Shown piece by piece: positions 1 through 7,564 of a stretch of 59,228 nt of DNA (positions are counted from its first letter, which is position 1; every line of letters begins with the position of its first letter). The position numbers and the translations under genes are program-made. The stretch comes from SIG435 sp045530725 (GTDB lineage: Bacteria > Bacillota > Clostridia > UMGS1810), in the NCBI GenBank assembly GCA_045530725.1, contig JAZSCT010000005.1:1-59228 (forward strand), in the 5' to 3' direction. The notes under the pieces are model-generated. The model did no database searches and was not told the DNA's origin. It was given only the letters and a program-made list of their open reading frames with translations.

Positions 1-2
1 TA

Positions 3-1484
3 TCGTTAATTCTTGGTGTTTTTCTGGCATTTACTAAAGCATCATTCAACAGAGTATTATTTTCATCAAAAGTTTTTAAAGTTATGATAAACACCATGTC
101 CGCTGATCCTTTTGCAATAGATGATTTCGACAAGAAATCTGTTGTCGTTGGTAAAAGTGTATATTTTTTATTGTGTGTTACAGGGGTTTTGCTTGGTGTT
201 TCGGGCTTATTTATAACTCCATACATTGTGCTTATCGGACTTTGTGCACTCATTGGCATTATGATGGTTATGTACAATTTTGCAATAGGTGTATATATAA
301 CGATTCTTTGCTTTCCGTTTTTGCCTACAATGGCAGTAGTTGGATTGTTAATGCTCAGTTTGTTTTCACTTGTAATCAGATATCTTTCGGATGATTCTTT
401 TACATTCAAAAGAACAGGTCTGGATATATATATAATTCTTTTTGCTTTAATCATCGGAATAAGCGGCATCACCAGTTTTGACAGATCCACAAGTATAAAC
501 ATAGCACTGGTATATATTGTATTTATACTTTCATATTTTGCTTTCACAAATACTATCAGAACAAAGAAAGATCTTTCTATATCCCTGTCTATGCTTATAG
601 CAGGCGGAATCATCGTTTCGCTGATCGGTATTTATCAATATATTTTTGGCTTTAGCGGTGGAAATGTATGGATAGATTCAGATATGTTTTCTGAAATAGA
701 AACGAGAGTTGTCTCTACATTTGAAAATCCCAATGTACTTGGCGAATATCTTCTGATTATAATTCCTGTAGCAATTGCGTATTTCTTTGAATCGGGATCT
801 CTTAAAGAAAAATGGGCATCTCTTTTTGCAGCAGGCATCCTTGTTCTTTGTATGATATTTACATTTTCACGCGGATGCTGGATCGGGATGATAGTTTCTT
901 TTGGCATACTCAGTTTGTTTTATGACAGAAGATTTGTATGGGCAGGATTTATACTGATTCTTTTTGCACCTCTGTATCTTCCAGAATCTATTATACAAAG
1001 GTTTATGTCTGTAGGAAATACCACAGATACATCCACATCTTACAGAGTGTATATATGGTTTGGAACTATTGATATGCTCAAGGACTACTGGCTTACCGGC
1101 ATTGGTCTAGGCGAAGGTGCATTCAATGTTATTTATCCTCACTATTCTTATTCTGCTATTGTTGCACCGCATTCACATAACCTTTATTTGCAGATTATGG
1201 TTGAAAATGGAATAGTCGGTTTTGTTTTGTTTGCAGTTATGACAATTGCATTTTACAGAAATGCAATCAGTTCTCTGGTAAGGATTAAAAGAGGTTTTTT
1301 GAAAGTGTGTTTACTATCATTGCTTTCTGCTGTGACAGGATATTTTATTCAGGGGCTTTTTGACAATGTATGGTATAATTACAGAGTGTTTATGTTTTTC
1401 TTTATGGCACTTGCTATCACCATGCAGTGTGGAAATATAGCATTGGAAAATGATTTGAAGAGTAGGGGGGATAGTGTTGATTAA
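3..1484 (+). CDS. O-antigen ligase / Wzy_C-type polytopic membrane protein (5' partial)
   Basis: A membrane protein with about ten hydrophobic segments and a large loop carrying PHSHNLYLQ, near residue 365 counted from the ATG at 84. This is the histidine-containing loop of the O-antigen ligase/polymerase (Wzy_C) superfamily, whose members transfer or polymerise lipid-linked glycans at the outer face of the membrane. The frame has no stop between base 3 and the ATG at 84, and the upstream codons read SLILGVFLAFTKASFNRV, so the real start probably lies outside the window. It overlaps the glycosyltransferase gene by 11 bases, so the two are translationally linked. Substrate unknown; a teichoic acid, capsule or spore-coat glycan are all possible. 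The family call is firm, the exact role is not. Confidence 0.8.
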   Translation, partial: SLILGVFLAFTKASFNRVLFSSKVFKVMINTMSADPFAIDDFDKKSVVVGKSVYFLLCVTGVLLGVSGLFITPYIVLIGLCALIGIMMVMYNFAIGVYITILCFPFLPTMAVVGLLMLSLFSLVIRYLSDDSFTFKRTGLDIYIILFALIIGISGITSFDRSTSINIALVYIVFILSYFAFTNTIRTKKDLSISLSMLIAGGIIVSLIGIYQYIFGFSGGNVWIDSDMFSEIETRVVSTFENPNVLGEYLLIIIPVAIAYFFESGSLKEKWASLFAAGILVLCMIFTFSRGCWIGMIVSFGILSLFYDRRFVWAGFILILFAPLYLPESIIQRFMSVGNTTDTSTSYRVYIWFGTIDMLKDYWLTGIGLGEGAFNVIYPHYSYSAIVAPHSHNLYLQIMVENGIVGFVLFAVMTIAFYRNAISSLVRIKRGFLKVCLLSLLSAVTGYFIQGLFDNVWYNYRVFMFFFMALAITMQCGNIALENDLKSRGDSVD

Positions 1485-2598
1485 TGTATGCAATGTTATA
1501 AGCGACAAAAACATTGGCGGCGCAGGCAAATGCATCCTTACTTTTCTTAAGTATCATTCCAAGGATAAAATCAATCTTACTATCGTTCTTCCTAAGGGCA
1601 GTCTTCTTATTCCGATGATACAGGAACTTAACGGTAATTATATCGAGATTGACGGTCTTGGCGACAAGTCTCTGGATTTAAGTTGTATCGGTAAACTGAA
1701 AAAGATTTTCAAAGAACTTAAACCTGATATAATTCATACTCATGCAGCAATGAGTGCAAAAATTGCAGGAAAGATATATTCTAAAGCGAAAATTGTATAT
1801 ACTCGCCACAGTGTTTTTGAGCCGTCTCCTCTTATTTCAAAAGGAATTGGCAAACTTATCAATGGTGCGGTAAATAATTTTCTCTCAGACAGTATTGTTG
1901 CGGTTGCTGACGCTGCGAAAAAGAATCTGACTGACACGGGCATATGCCAAGATAAGGTTACAGTCATAAAGAATGGTGTAGAACCGATCAGCAAACTATC
2001 CTATGATATTATAAGCGAAGAAAGAAAAAAATATGGCGTAAATGATGATGAGTTTCTCATTGGTATTGCAGCACGTCTTACTGAAGTAAAAGGGCATACA
2101 ATCATCCTTGATGCTCTTAAAATGCTGAGAGATGATCATATGAATGTGAAACTTATTATCGCAGGTACCGGCGAATACGAAGATAATATCCGCAAAAAAA
2201 TCGATGATCTTAACCTTAACCAAAGTGTAATTATGGCAGGATTTATAAATGATATTACAAAATTTATGAATATTCTTGATCTTAATGTTAATGCATCATT
2301 CGGTACAGAAGCAACGAGTGTTTCTCTTCTTGAAGGTCTGAGTATCGGACTGCCCTGTGTTGTCAGCGATTTCGGTGGGAATCCCGGCGTTGTATATGAA
2401 GGAGTAAATGGATTTTTGTTTGAAAGCAAAAACCATATTATGATGTATGAAAAGATCAAAAGTATTGTTTCTGATAAAAATCTTCTTTTGAAACTCAGAA
2501 ATGGTGCAAAAGAAGTGTTTGAAAAAGAGTTTAAAGCCGAGATAATGACTGAAAAAACTGAAAATTTATACTATAATGCATTGGAGGATAAAAGATAA
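1474..2598 (+). CDS. Glycosyltransferase family 4 (GT-B fold)
   Basis: 374 residues with the two Rossmann-like halves of GT4 enzymes. The N-terminal acceptor domain has an early glycine-rich loop (IGGAGKCIL) and DIIHTHAA. The C-terminal donor domain begins near the central IKNGV and contains the E-x7-E signature at about residues 278 and 286 (EATSVSLLE), which contacts the nucleotide-sugar. It is cytoplasmic and probably adds a sugar to a lipid-linked acceptor. The start is GTG at 1474 behind a strong AGGGGGG ribosome site, inside the end of the O-antigen-ligase-like gene. It also shares one base with the next gene (TAATG). Donor and acceptor cannot be named from sequence. Confidence 0.88.
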   Translation: MLINVCNVISDKNIGGAGKCILTFLKYHSKDKINLTIVLPKGSLLIPMIQELNGNYIEIDGLGDKSLDLSCIGKLKKIFKELKPDIIHTHAAMSAKIAGKIYSKAKIVYTRHSVFEPSPLISKGIGKLINGAVNNFLSDSIVAVADAAKKNLTDTGICQDKVTVIKNGVEPISKLSYDIISEERKKYGVNDDEFLIGIAARLTEVKGHTIILDALKMLRDDHMNVKLIIAGTGEYEDNIRKKIDDLNLNQSVIMAGFINDITKFMNILDLNVNASFGTEATSVSLLEGLSIGLPCVVSDFGGNPGVVYEGVNGFLFESKNHIMMYEKIKSIVSDKNLLLKLRNGAKEVFEKEFKAEIMTEKTENLYYNALEDKR

Positions 2599-3107
2599 TG
2601 AAAAAGTTTAAAATCGGAATTCTTGATGTAATAATTATAACTTTTTTAATTATTGCAATTGTTTTGGCGGTTGGATATTTCAGCTCCGGGGCTAAAAGGG
2701 TAGCTGTCAAGACACCTGACGTTGTTTATAAAGTTGAATTCAAATCTGTCCCCAATGATGTTATTCATTTATTTGAAACTGGTGATACCCTCAAAGACAG
2801 CGTTAAAGGCGGTTTTCTCGGTACTGTTATTGGTGTGGATGTACGAAATAATACTGAAATCAGAGAGGATGCGTTAAATGATCAGTTCGTTGTCTCTTCT
2901 TTTGACAATAAAAAGGATGTTTTTTTAACTGTCAAAGGTAAACCAACTACTTTTGATGAAAAAAATATCAGATTTGCTACAGTTAATATAAAAGTAGGTG
3001 AAATGCTCTATATAACCACAGGAAAATACACTTATTCAGGTTATATTGTAGAAATGGAATCTATTGAATCCAATTCAGAACATGTGGAGGGCGCGAAAAA
3101 TGATTGA
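2598..3107 (+). CDS. DUF4330 family protein, first copy
   Basis: 169 residues: a short cytoplasmic start (KKFKIGILDVIII), one membrane helix (about residues 8-28) and a beta-rich extracytoplasmic part containing GDTLKD and GFLGTVIGVDV. This matches the DUF4330 family, short single-span proteins of unknown function found in Firmicutes and cyanobacteria. The ATG shares one base with the glycosyltransferase stop, and its own end overlaps the second DUF4330 gene, so it sits in the middle of a tightly coupled cluster. It may be an envelope scaffold for glycan export; that is inference from position only. Confidence 0.7.
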   Translation: MKKFKIGILDVIIITFLIIAIVLAVGYFSSGAKRVAVKTPDVVYKVEFKSVPNDVIHLFETGDTLKDSVKGGFLGTVIGVDVRNNTEIREDALNDQFVVSSFDNKKDVFLTVKGKPTTFDEKNIRFATVNIKVGEMLYITTGKYTYSGYIVEMESIESNSEHVEGAKND

Positions 3108-3585
3108 TAATAACGGTAAAATATTTGGAAAAATCAATATACTTGACTTTTGTGTAATTATTCTAATCATTGCTGCAGTTGCTTTTGGTTCTCTGAAATT
3201 TATTATGTCAGAACACAAAGAAAACATCAAAGCAAAAGATACTATCAATTATACATTGAAGGTAAAGTCTATCAGAATGGGATCTGTCAACTCATTCAAT
3301 GTAGGAGATGAAGTGTTTGACAAAGTGACAGACAAATCTCTAGGTATAATCAAAAATATTACCCATGAAAATTCAAAAGAGTATATAAATAAGGCTGATG
3401 GAACTATAACAGAACCCAAAGAAATACCTGACAGATATGATGTATATCTGGATATTGAGGCTAAGGGAGAAAAGTCATCTGAAGGATTTTTCTTAAGCGG
3501 AAATAAGCAAGTGAACAACACAACATCTATAAATATTTATACTCGATATATCACATGCTCCGGACAAATCAAAAATTTACGATAA
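3100..3585 (+). CDS. DUF4330 family protein, second copy
   Basis: 161 residues from the ATG at 3100. That start has a GGAGG ribosome site at 3086-3090 and overlaps the preceding stop by 8 bases; an in-frame ATG at 3064 has no comparable site and would lie deep inside the first copy. It has the same layout as its neighbour: cytoplasmic FGKINILDFCVII, one membrane helix, then an extracytoplasmic part with VGDEVFDK aligning to GDTLKD of the first copy. The two are diverged tandem paralogues. Function unknown; adjacent copies may form a heteromeric envelope complex (inference). Confidence 0.68.
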   Translation: MIDNNGKIFGKINILDFCVIILIIAAVAFGSLKFIMSEHKENIKAKDTINYTLKVKSIRMGSVNSFNVGDEVFDKVTDKSLGIIKNITHENSKEYINKADGTITEPKEIPDRYDVYLDIEAKGEKSSEGFFLSGNKQVNNTTSINIYTRYITCSGQIKNLR

Positions 3586-3599
3586 CAGAGGTTTGAAAT

Positions 3600-4310
3600 A
3601 TGTACAAAACTATTTACAGATATGTTATCTGTTTGATATTCCTCGTTGTTTCATTGTTTTCTTCAAATGTATATGCAAATAAGATTGATGGTTATTTTGA
3701 AGGACAGAAACAGTTTAATATGCTTGCTACCATCGTAGATGCGGGGGATACAACTTACACAATTTCATGCGGACATATATTATCATCTCCGAACAACGCA
3801 TCTATTCCTGAAAAAATAGTACTGAATAAATTCAGGTATGCATATGATTCTGAACAGGCAGATAACTATAATACGCCTCATCTTGGCGACAATATAATTA
3901 TATCAGTTAAGTACAATGGTTCATCTTATGAAATTCAGAACGGAGTGTATATGGTAAATACAGTCACTTATTCTTCATCTTTTATATTCATTCCGAAAGA
4001 ACTCACCAAAAAAGAAGATATTCTTAAACTGTCTGCATTGGCATACTATATCAGATCAAACGGTGAATGTGTTGAATATGACTTCAAATCAGATTCTGTT
4101 TATTCAAAAGACGGGTTTGAAATCTTGCCTTCAAAATATCTTAAGACTATTGAAACTGATAAAATATCCGGCAGGCAGGAAGAAACAGATAAACAATCCG
4201 GTATGTTTTCAAATGAAAGTAAGTGGATTGTGGGTTCATTTATAATTATATTTGGTATGCTTTTGGGTCTGGTTGTTCTCGTGTTTATAAATAAGAAAAT
4301 ATTCGGGTGA
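3600..4310 (+). CDS. Unrecognised secreted protein with a C-terminal membrane anchor
   Basis: 236 residues, family not recognised. A signal peptide covers about residues 1-26 (VICLIFLVVSLFSSNVYA, predicted cleavage after VYA). A beta-rich extracytoplasmic domain follows, with paired cysteines not obvious, and then a polar linker rich in E, T, K and D (GRQEETDKQSG). A single hydrophobic helix near residues 208-231 precedes a short KKIFG tail. The topology therefore resembles a surface domain tethered to the membrane. It starts 14 bases after the second DUF4330 gene and ends 7 bases before the NUDIX gene, so it is probably co-transcribed with the polysaccharide-type genes. Confidence 0.6.
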   Translation: MYKTIYRYVICLIFLVVSLFSSNVYANKIDGYFEGQKQFNMLATIVDAGDTTYTISCGHILSSPNNASIPEKIVLNKFRYAYDSEQADNYNTPHLGDNIIISVKYNGSSYEIQNGVYMVNTVTYSSSFIFIPKELTKKEDILKLSALAYYIRSNGECVEYDFKSDSVYSKDGFEILPSKYLKTIETDKISGRQEETDKQSGMFSNESKWIVGSFIIIFGMLLGLVVLVFINKKIFG

Positions 4311-4317
4311 GATTACT

Positions 4318-4848
4318 ATGGAATTTAAAGAAGTTTTAAAAGAGAGAAAAGATGTATTTTCCGGAAAGGTATTCTCTGTTTCAAAAGAAACTGTCATTCT
4401 TCCTGACGGACGAGAAGCACAAAGGGAAATTGTCAACCATAACGGAGGTGTATGTGTCATTCCCGTTGATGGAGATTGCGTTTATATGGTGAGACAGTAT
4501 CGCAGAGGCGTTGACTGTATGTGCCTTGAGTTTCCGGCAGGAAAACTTGAAAAAGATGAAGATATTTATCAGGCAGGATTAAGGGAATTAAAAGAGGAGA
4601 TTGGTGCATGTGCAGGTAAATATGAATTCATAGGTAAGATTTATCCGACTCCTGCATACTGTTCTGAAATTATTCATATGTTTATTGCAGAAGAACTTAC
4701 AATTGGTGAACAGAATCCCGATGATGATGAGTTTTTGATAGTTGAGAAAATAAAAATAGCAGAACTGCTTAATATGGTTGAAAAAGGCTTGATTTCAGAC
4801 GCTAAAACCGTAATCGGAGCCTATAAATTAAAAAAATTTCTTAAATAA
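4318..4848 (+). CDS. NUDIX hydrolase, ADP-ribose pyrophosphatase type
   Basis: 176 residues with a perfect Nudix box at about residues 75-97. It opens GKLEKDE and closes RELKEEIGA, fitting G-x5-E-x7-RE-U-x-EE-x-G-U, the metal-binding catalytic loop. Length and the N-terminal region (VILPDGREAQREIVNH) match the ADP-ribose pyrophosphatase subfamily (NudF-like), which hydrolyses ADP-ribose to AMP and ribose-5-phosphate in the cytoplasm. It is the last gene of the plus-strand run and is followed by a bidirectional terminator. In Bacillus, nudF lies in the neighbourhood of xerD; here a Xer-type recombinase lies convergently downstream. Confidence 0.85.
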   Translation: MEFKEVLKERKDVFSGKVFSVSKETVILPDGREAQREIVNHNGGVCVIPVDGDCVYMVRQYRRGVDCMCLEFPAGKLEKDEDIYQAGLRELKEEIGACAGKYEFIGKIYPTPAYCSEIIHMFIAEELTIGEQNPDDDEFLIVEKIKIAELLNMVEKGLISDAKTVIGAYKLKKFLK

Positions 4849-4870
4849 CCTAAAAACTTTAAATAAATGA

Positions 4871-4920
4871 TTAAAAAATCTCTCAGAAACAGCAAGTATG
4901 CTATCCTGAGAGAATTTTTT
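4871..4920. terminator. Bidirectional intrinsic terminator
   Basis: Arms TCTCTCAG (4879-4886) and CTGAGAGA (4906-4913), with an A-run on the left and TTTTTT on the right. It can stop transcription from the NUDIX gene (+) and from the recombinase gene (-). Confidence 0.8.
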
Positions 4921-4949
4921 ACATCTGAATTGTAAAATTTACATAGAAT

Positions 4950-4977
4950 AGTTTACATAATACATATATGGTAAACT
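4950..4977 (-). other. dif: dif-like Xer recombination site
   Basis: A 28-bp site with the 11-6-11 layout of dif. On the plus strand it reads arm AGTTTACATAA (4950-4960), centre TACATA (4961-4966), arm TATGGTAAACT (4967-4977). On the minus strand the XerD-side arm is TTATGTAAACT, identical to the XerD arm of Bacillus subtilis dif as I remember it. The opposite arm keeps the outer AGTTTAC, making the site more symmetrical than the Bacillus one. It lies between the end of the Xer-type gene at 5026 and the terminator. The sequence match is seen directly; function as the chromosome dimer resolution site is inference. Confidence 0.68.
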
Positions 4978-5025
4978 AAAGTTTGTATTTACTAAATTTT
5001 GACCTGAGTAGGGGAGTAAGATGAA

Positions 5026-6027
5026 TTATTCATTATCTTTTTCCTGACTAAGGTTGATATTTGCAAGAGGATTATTTTCAGCAGCGCTGATGAGACCTTC
5101 GTTTTTTACATGAGTATATAATTGAGTCGTTGACAAACTTGCATGTCCGAGAAGTTCCTGAAGAGTTCTGATATCTACGTTTCCTTCGCGATACATTATT
5201 GTTGCTGCTGTATGACGTAGTTTGTGTGGTGTATATTTGTCAGGGTCTATGTTCGCTTTTATGAAATACTTTTTAGCAAGGATTTCAACCATTCTGTTTG
5301 ATATTCTTTTTAACTGCCTACTGAGAAACAAAGCATCCTTATCTTTGAGCAAAACACCATCTACGGGACGTACTTCAAGATATTCTTTGATTGTATTTAT
5401 GCAGAGGTCGTTTAAATAAACGATACGCTCTTTATTGCCTTTGCCGACAACTCTCAACGAACGTTTTGCGAAATTGATGTCGCTGATATTTATGTTAACC
5501 AATTCTGATAAACGCAGTCCGCAGGTGAGGAACAGGAGGAATATACATAAATCTCTTTTTTTGTATTCTCCGTCGATAGAATGGAGTAAATCTATACTTT
5601 GTTCAACTGAAAGATACTTTGGCAATCTTTTTTTAATTTTTGGACTTTCGAGATTTGCGGCAGGATCTTCGCTGATAGATTTATCTTTAATATACAGATA
5701 TTTAAAGAATGATTTTAAACTTGCAACTTTACGTGCTCTGTAGCAGTCGTTGGATGAGTGTTCATTATTTACAAATGCAATGAATGAATACAGATCACTC
5801 AGGGTGATTTTTTTAATTAACTCAAAGTCAAAATCTTTAATTAAAATTTGTGAAAAATCTTCATTTAAATCATTTTCCGTAACCAATATGTATCTGAGAA
5901 ACGTTCTCAGGTCATAGAAATATTCTCTGATTGTGTTTTCTGATTTGCCTTTGATTACTGACATATAAACCAGATAGTCCTTTAAAAACTGAGGACATTC
6001 GGCATAAACGCTATTTAAATGCCTCAT
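5026..6027 (-). CDS. Xer-type tyrosine recombinase
   Basis: 333 residues. The N-terminal SAM-like DNA-binding domain (about 10-115) includes the usual SENTIREYFYDLRTF. The catalytic domain keeps all expected residues: R172 (CGLRLSEL), K196 (GKGNKER), H268 and R271 (HKLRHTAA), H295 (LLGHASLST) and nucleophile Y304. It is somewhat longer than XerC/XerD (about 300) because of an insertion near residues 48-70 and a C-terminal tail of about 25 residues. No phage genes or tRNA att site lie nearby, and a dif-like site sits just past its stop, so a housekeeping dimer-resolution role is likelier than a phage integrase. It stands alone, with a 10-bp palindrome directly upstream. Confidence 0.88.
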   Translation of the reverse strand: MRHLNSVYAECPQFLKDYLVYMSVIKGKSENTIREYFYDLRTFLRYILVTENDLNEDFSQILIKDFDFELIKKITLSDLYSFIAFVNNEHSSNDCYRARKVASLKSFFKYLYIKDKSISEDPAANLESPKIKKRLPKYLSVEQSIDLLHSIDGEYKKRDLCIFLLFLTCGLRLSELVNINISDINFAKRSLRVVGKGNKERIVYLNDLCINTIKEYLEVRPVDGVLLKDKDALFLSRQLKRISNRMVEILAKKYFIKANIDPDKYTPHKLRHTAATIMYREGNVDIRTLQELLGHASLSTTQLYTHVKNEGLISAAENNPLANINLSQEKDNE

Positions 6028-6043
6028 TTTTACCCTCTCCCTT

Positions 6044-6067
6044 TTCGCAAAATTTTAATTTTGCGAA
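6044..6067. repeat. Perfect palindrome upstream of the recombinase gene
   Basis: Arms TTCGCAAAAT (6044-6053) and ATTTTGCGAA (6058-6067) with a 4-base loop, ending about 16 bases before the recombinase start and just upstream of its GGGAGAGGG ribosome site. No T-run follows on the minus strand, so it is not a standard terminator. It could be an operator or an mRNA hairpin controlling translation. Confidence 0.6.
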
Positions 6068-6140
6068 ATAATATATATTTCTTTTAAAAGATATTTTTGT
6101 GACTTTTCCTTGTACCCTTCTCTGAATTTTAACTACAAAA

Positions 6141-7001
6141 TTACAATAAAGTAAGGAGTTGTATGCAAACAAATAAAACTATTAACAATGTAAAGAAATT
6201 ATTTTCTATTTTGATTTCATTTTTATTTAATGACTGAATTTTGAATTTATTATTTTTATTTATCTTCCCTATCAACCACAACCCTGAAAAAAGAATCAAA
6301 GCAAAAATAATAAATATCAAGAACTGGTTGCCTGTAATTATAAATCTGAATGCAGCATCAACATTGTTTGCAGCGTTTTGCATTAAAAGTGTTGTTGTAT
6401 TTATTACAAAATGTCCTATAACACCGGAGTAAATTGAATTAGTTTTAAATACAATATATGTAAGAAACATCCCTATCAGAAACTGAGGTACTATTGCAAC
6501 AATTGATCCATGCATCAATGCAAATGCCACAGCACAGAGAAAAATGGCCTTTTTTGTACCATATATTCTTTCGTATTCTGCAAATGCTATTCCGCGAAAC
6601 AGAATTTCTTCAAATAACGCAGGGATAATACATATCAAAAGTATATCCATAAAGAATTCAAATCCGCTATGTGTATATGTTTCTGCAACATTTATTTTGT
6701 CAAAAAGCATATATATTGGCATACAGAGAAAGTTGTTTACTACAATATTAACAGCAAAAGCACTCAATATTACAATCAATGTATTGGCAATGCTTAGTGA
6801 CTTATCTCTTTTGATTGCTTTAAATCCTGCTTTGTTGAATTTAAGATACAGCATGGATGGTATAAATATTGGTATCAGTTGTGTAAGAAACATCATCATA
6901 TAATCAGAAACTTCCCCACCTGACATAATCGGAATGAGCGTACCTAGAGCAATCTGAGCGATAAAAATAACTAAAAGCATATAGTTGGTTTTTAGTCTCA
7001 T
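6141..7001 (-). CDS. CPBP-family intramembrane glutamic protease (Abi/Rce1-like)
   Basis: 286 residues, about eight membrane segments. The CPBP motifs are all present: EEILFR (E131, E132, R136), FALMH (H164) and GHFVIN (H197, N201), which together form the intramembrane catalytic site. Members cleave lipoproteins or prenylated or bacteriocin-like peptides, and some give bacteriocin self-immunity. No peptide substrate gene is visible nearby. It is the last gene of a three-gene minus-strand run, 13 bases after the DJ-1-like gene, so the neighbours suggest general stress or housekeeping rather than bacteriocin immunity. Confidence 0.85.
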   Translation of the reverse strand: MRLKTNYMLLVIFIAQIALGTLIPIMSGGEVSDYMMMFLTQLIPIFIPSMLYLKFNKAGFKAIKRDKSLSIANTLIVILSAFAVNIVVNNFLCMPIYMLFDKINVAETYTHSGFEFFMDILLICIIPALFEEILFRGIAFAEYERIYGTKKAIFLCAVAFALMHGSIVAIVPQFLIGMFLTYIVFKTNSIYSGVIGHFVINTTTLLMQNAANNVDAAFRFIITGNQFLIFIIFALILFSGLWLIGKINKNNKFKIQSLNKNEIKIENNFFTLLIVLFVCIQLLTLL

Positions 7002-7014
7002 AACGTTTTCCTTT

Positions 7015-7554
7015 CTAATACTGCATTGAATTTTTGATGTTGTCAGCTAATGATTTACTCTTTAAAACTTTTACGAATTCAAAAGCAAATTCATGTGCAC
7101 ATCCTGCACCTTTTGCGGTAATTATAAGTCCGTCTCTGACCACTTTTTCTCCTGTTACTTCTGCACCTGTAAGTTCTTTTTCAAATCCGGGAAAACAAGT
7201 GGCTTTTCTTCCTTTCAGGATGCCCATATATCCCAAAACAGATGGTGCAGCACATATTGCACCTATTATTTTTTCGTTTTTGAAACAATAATCAATCAGA
7301 CTAAGTACTTTTTCGGAGTTTTTCAAATTAATTGTGCCGGGCATTCCACCTGGCAATACAACGGCTGATATGATGTCTGTTTTCACGTCATTAATATTAA
7401 TATCGGTGCATACTCTGACTCCGTGAGCACCTGTAACATAGTTATCTTCATTTATGCTTACCAATTCGCAATCAATTTCTGCCCTTTTCAATATATCAAA
7501 AAAAGCAAGTGCTTCTATCTCTTCAAAACCGTTTGCTAATGTTATATAAATCAT
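7015..7554 (-). CDS. DJ-1/PfpI (ThiJ/YajL-like) family protein
   Basis: 179 residues with the flavodoxin-like DJ-1 fold. It has the acidic GFEEIEA loop at residues 9-15, LPGGMPG at 68-73, and the nucleophile elbow GAICAAPSVL with Cys101. Bacterial relatives such as YajL act as chaperones or proposed deglycases that protect against oxidative or carbonyl stress in the cytoplasm. The pattern GAGCAHEFAFEFV near the C-terminus is also typical. It lies 10 bases after the DUF2156 gene and 13 before the CPBP gene. The family is clear, the substrate is not. Confidence 0.87.
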   Translation of the reverse strand: MIYITLANGFEEIEALAFFDILKRAEIDCELVSINEDNYVTGAHGVRVCTDININDVKTDIISAVVLPGGMPGTINLKNSEKVLSLIDYCFKNEKIIGAICAAPSVLGYMGILKGRKATCFPGFEKELTGAEVTGEKVVRDGLIITAKGAGCAHEFAFEFVKVLKSKSLADNIKNSMQY

Positions 7555-7564
7555 TATTTTCTCC

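Noticed and set aside
5026..6027. Recombinase as a phage or integrative-element integrase
   Set aside because: No tRNA, attachment repeat, excisionase, phage or conjugation gene is near, while a dif-like site is adjacent.
6141..7001. CPBP protein as bacteriocin immunity
   Set aside because: No bacteriocin precursor, export or regulator gene is adjacent.
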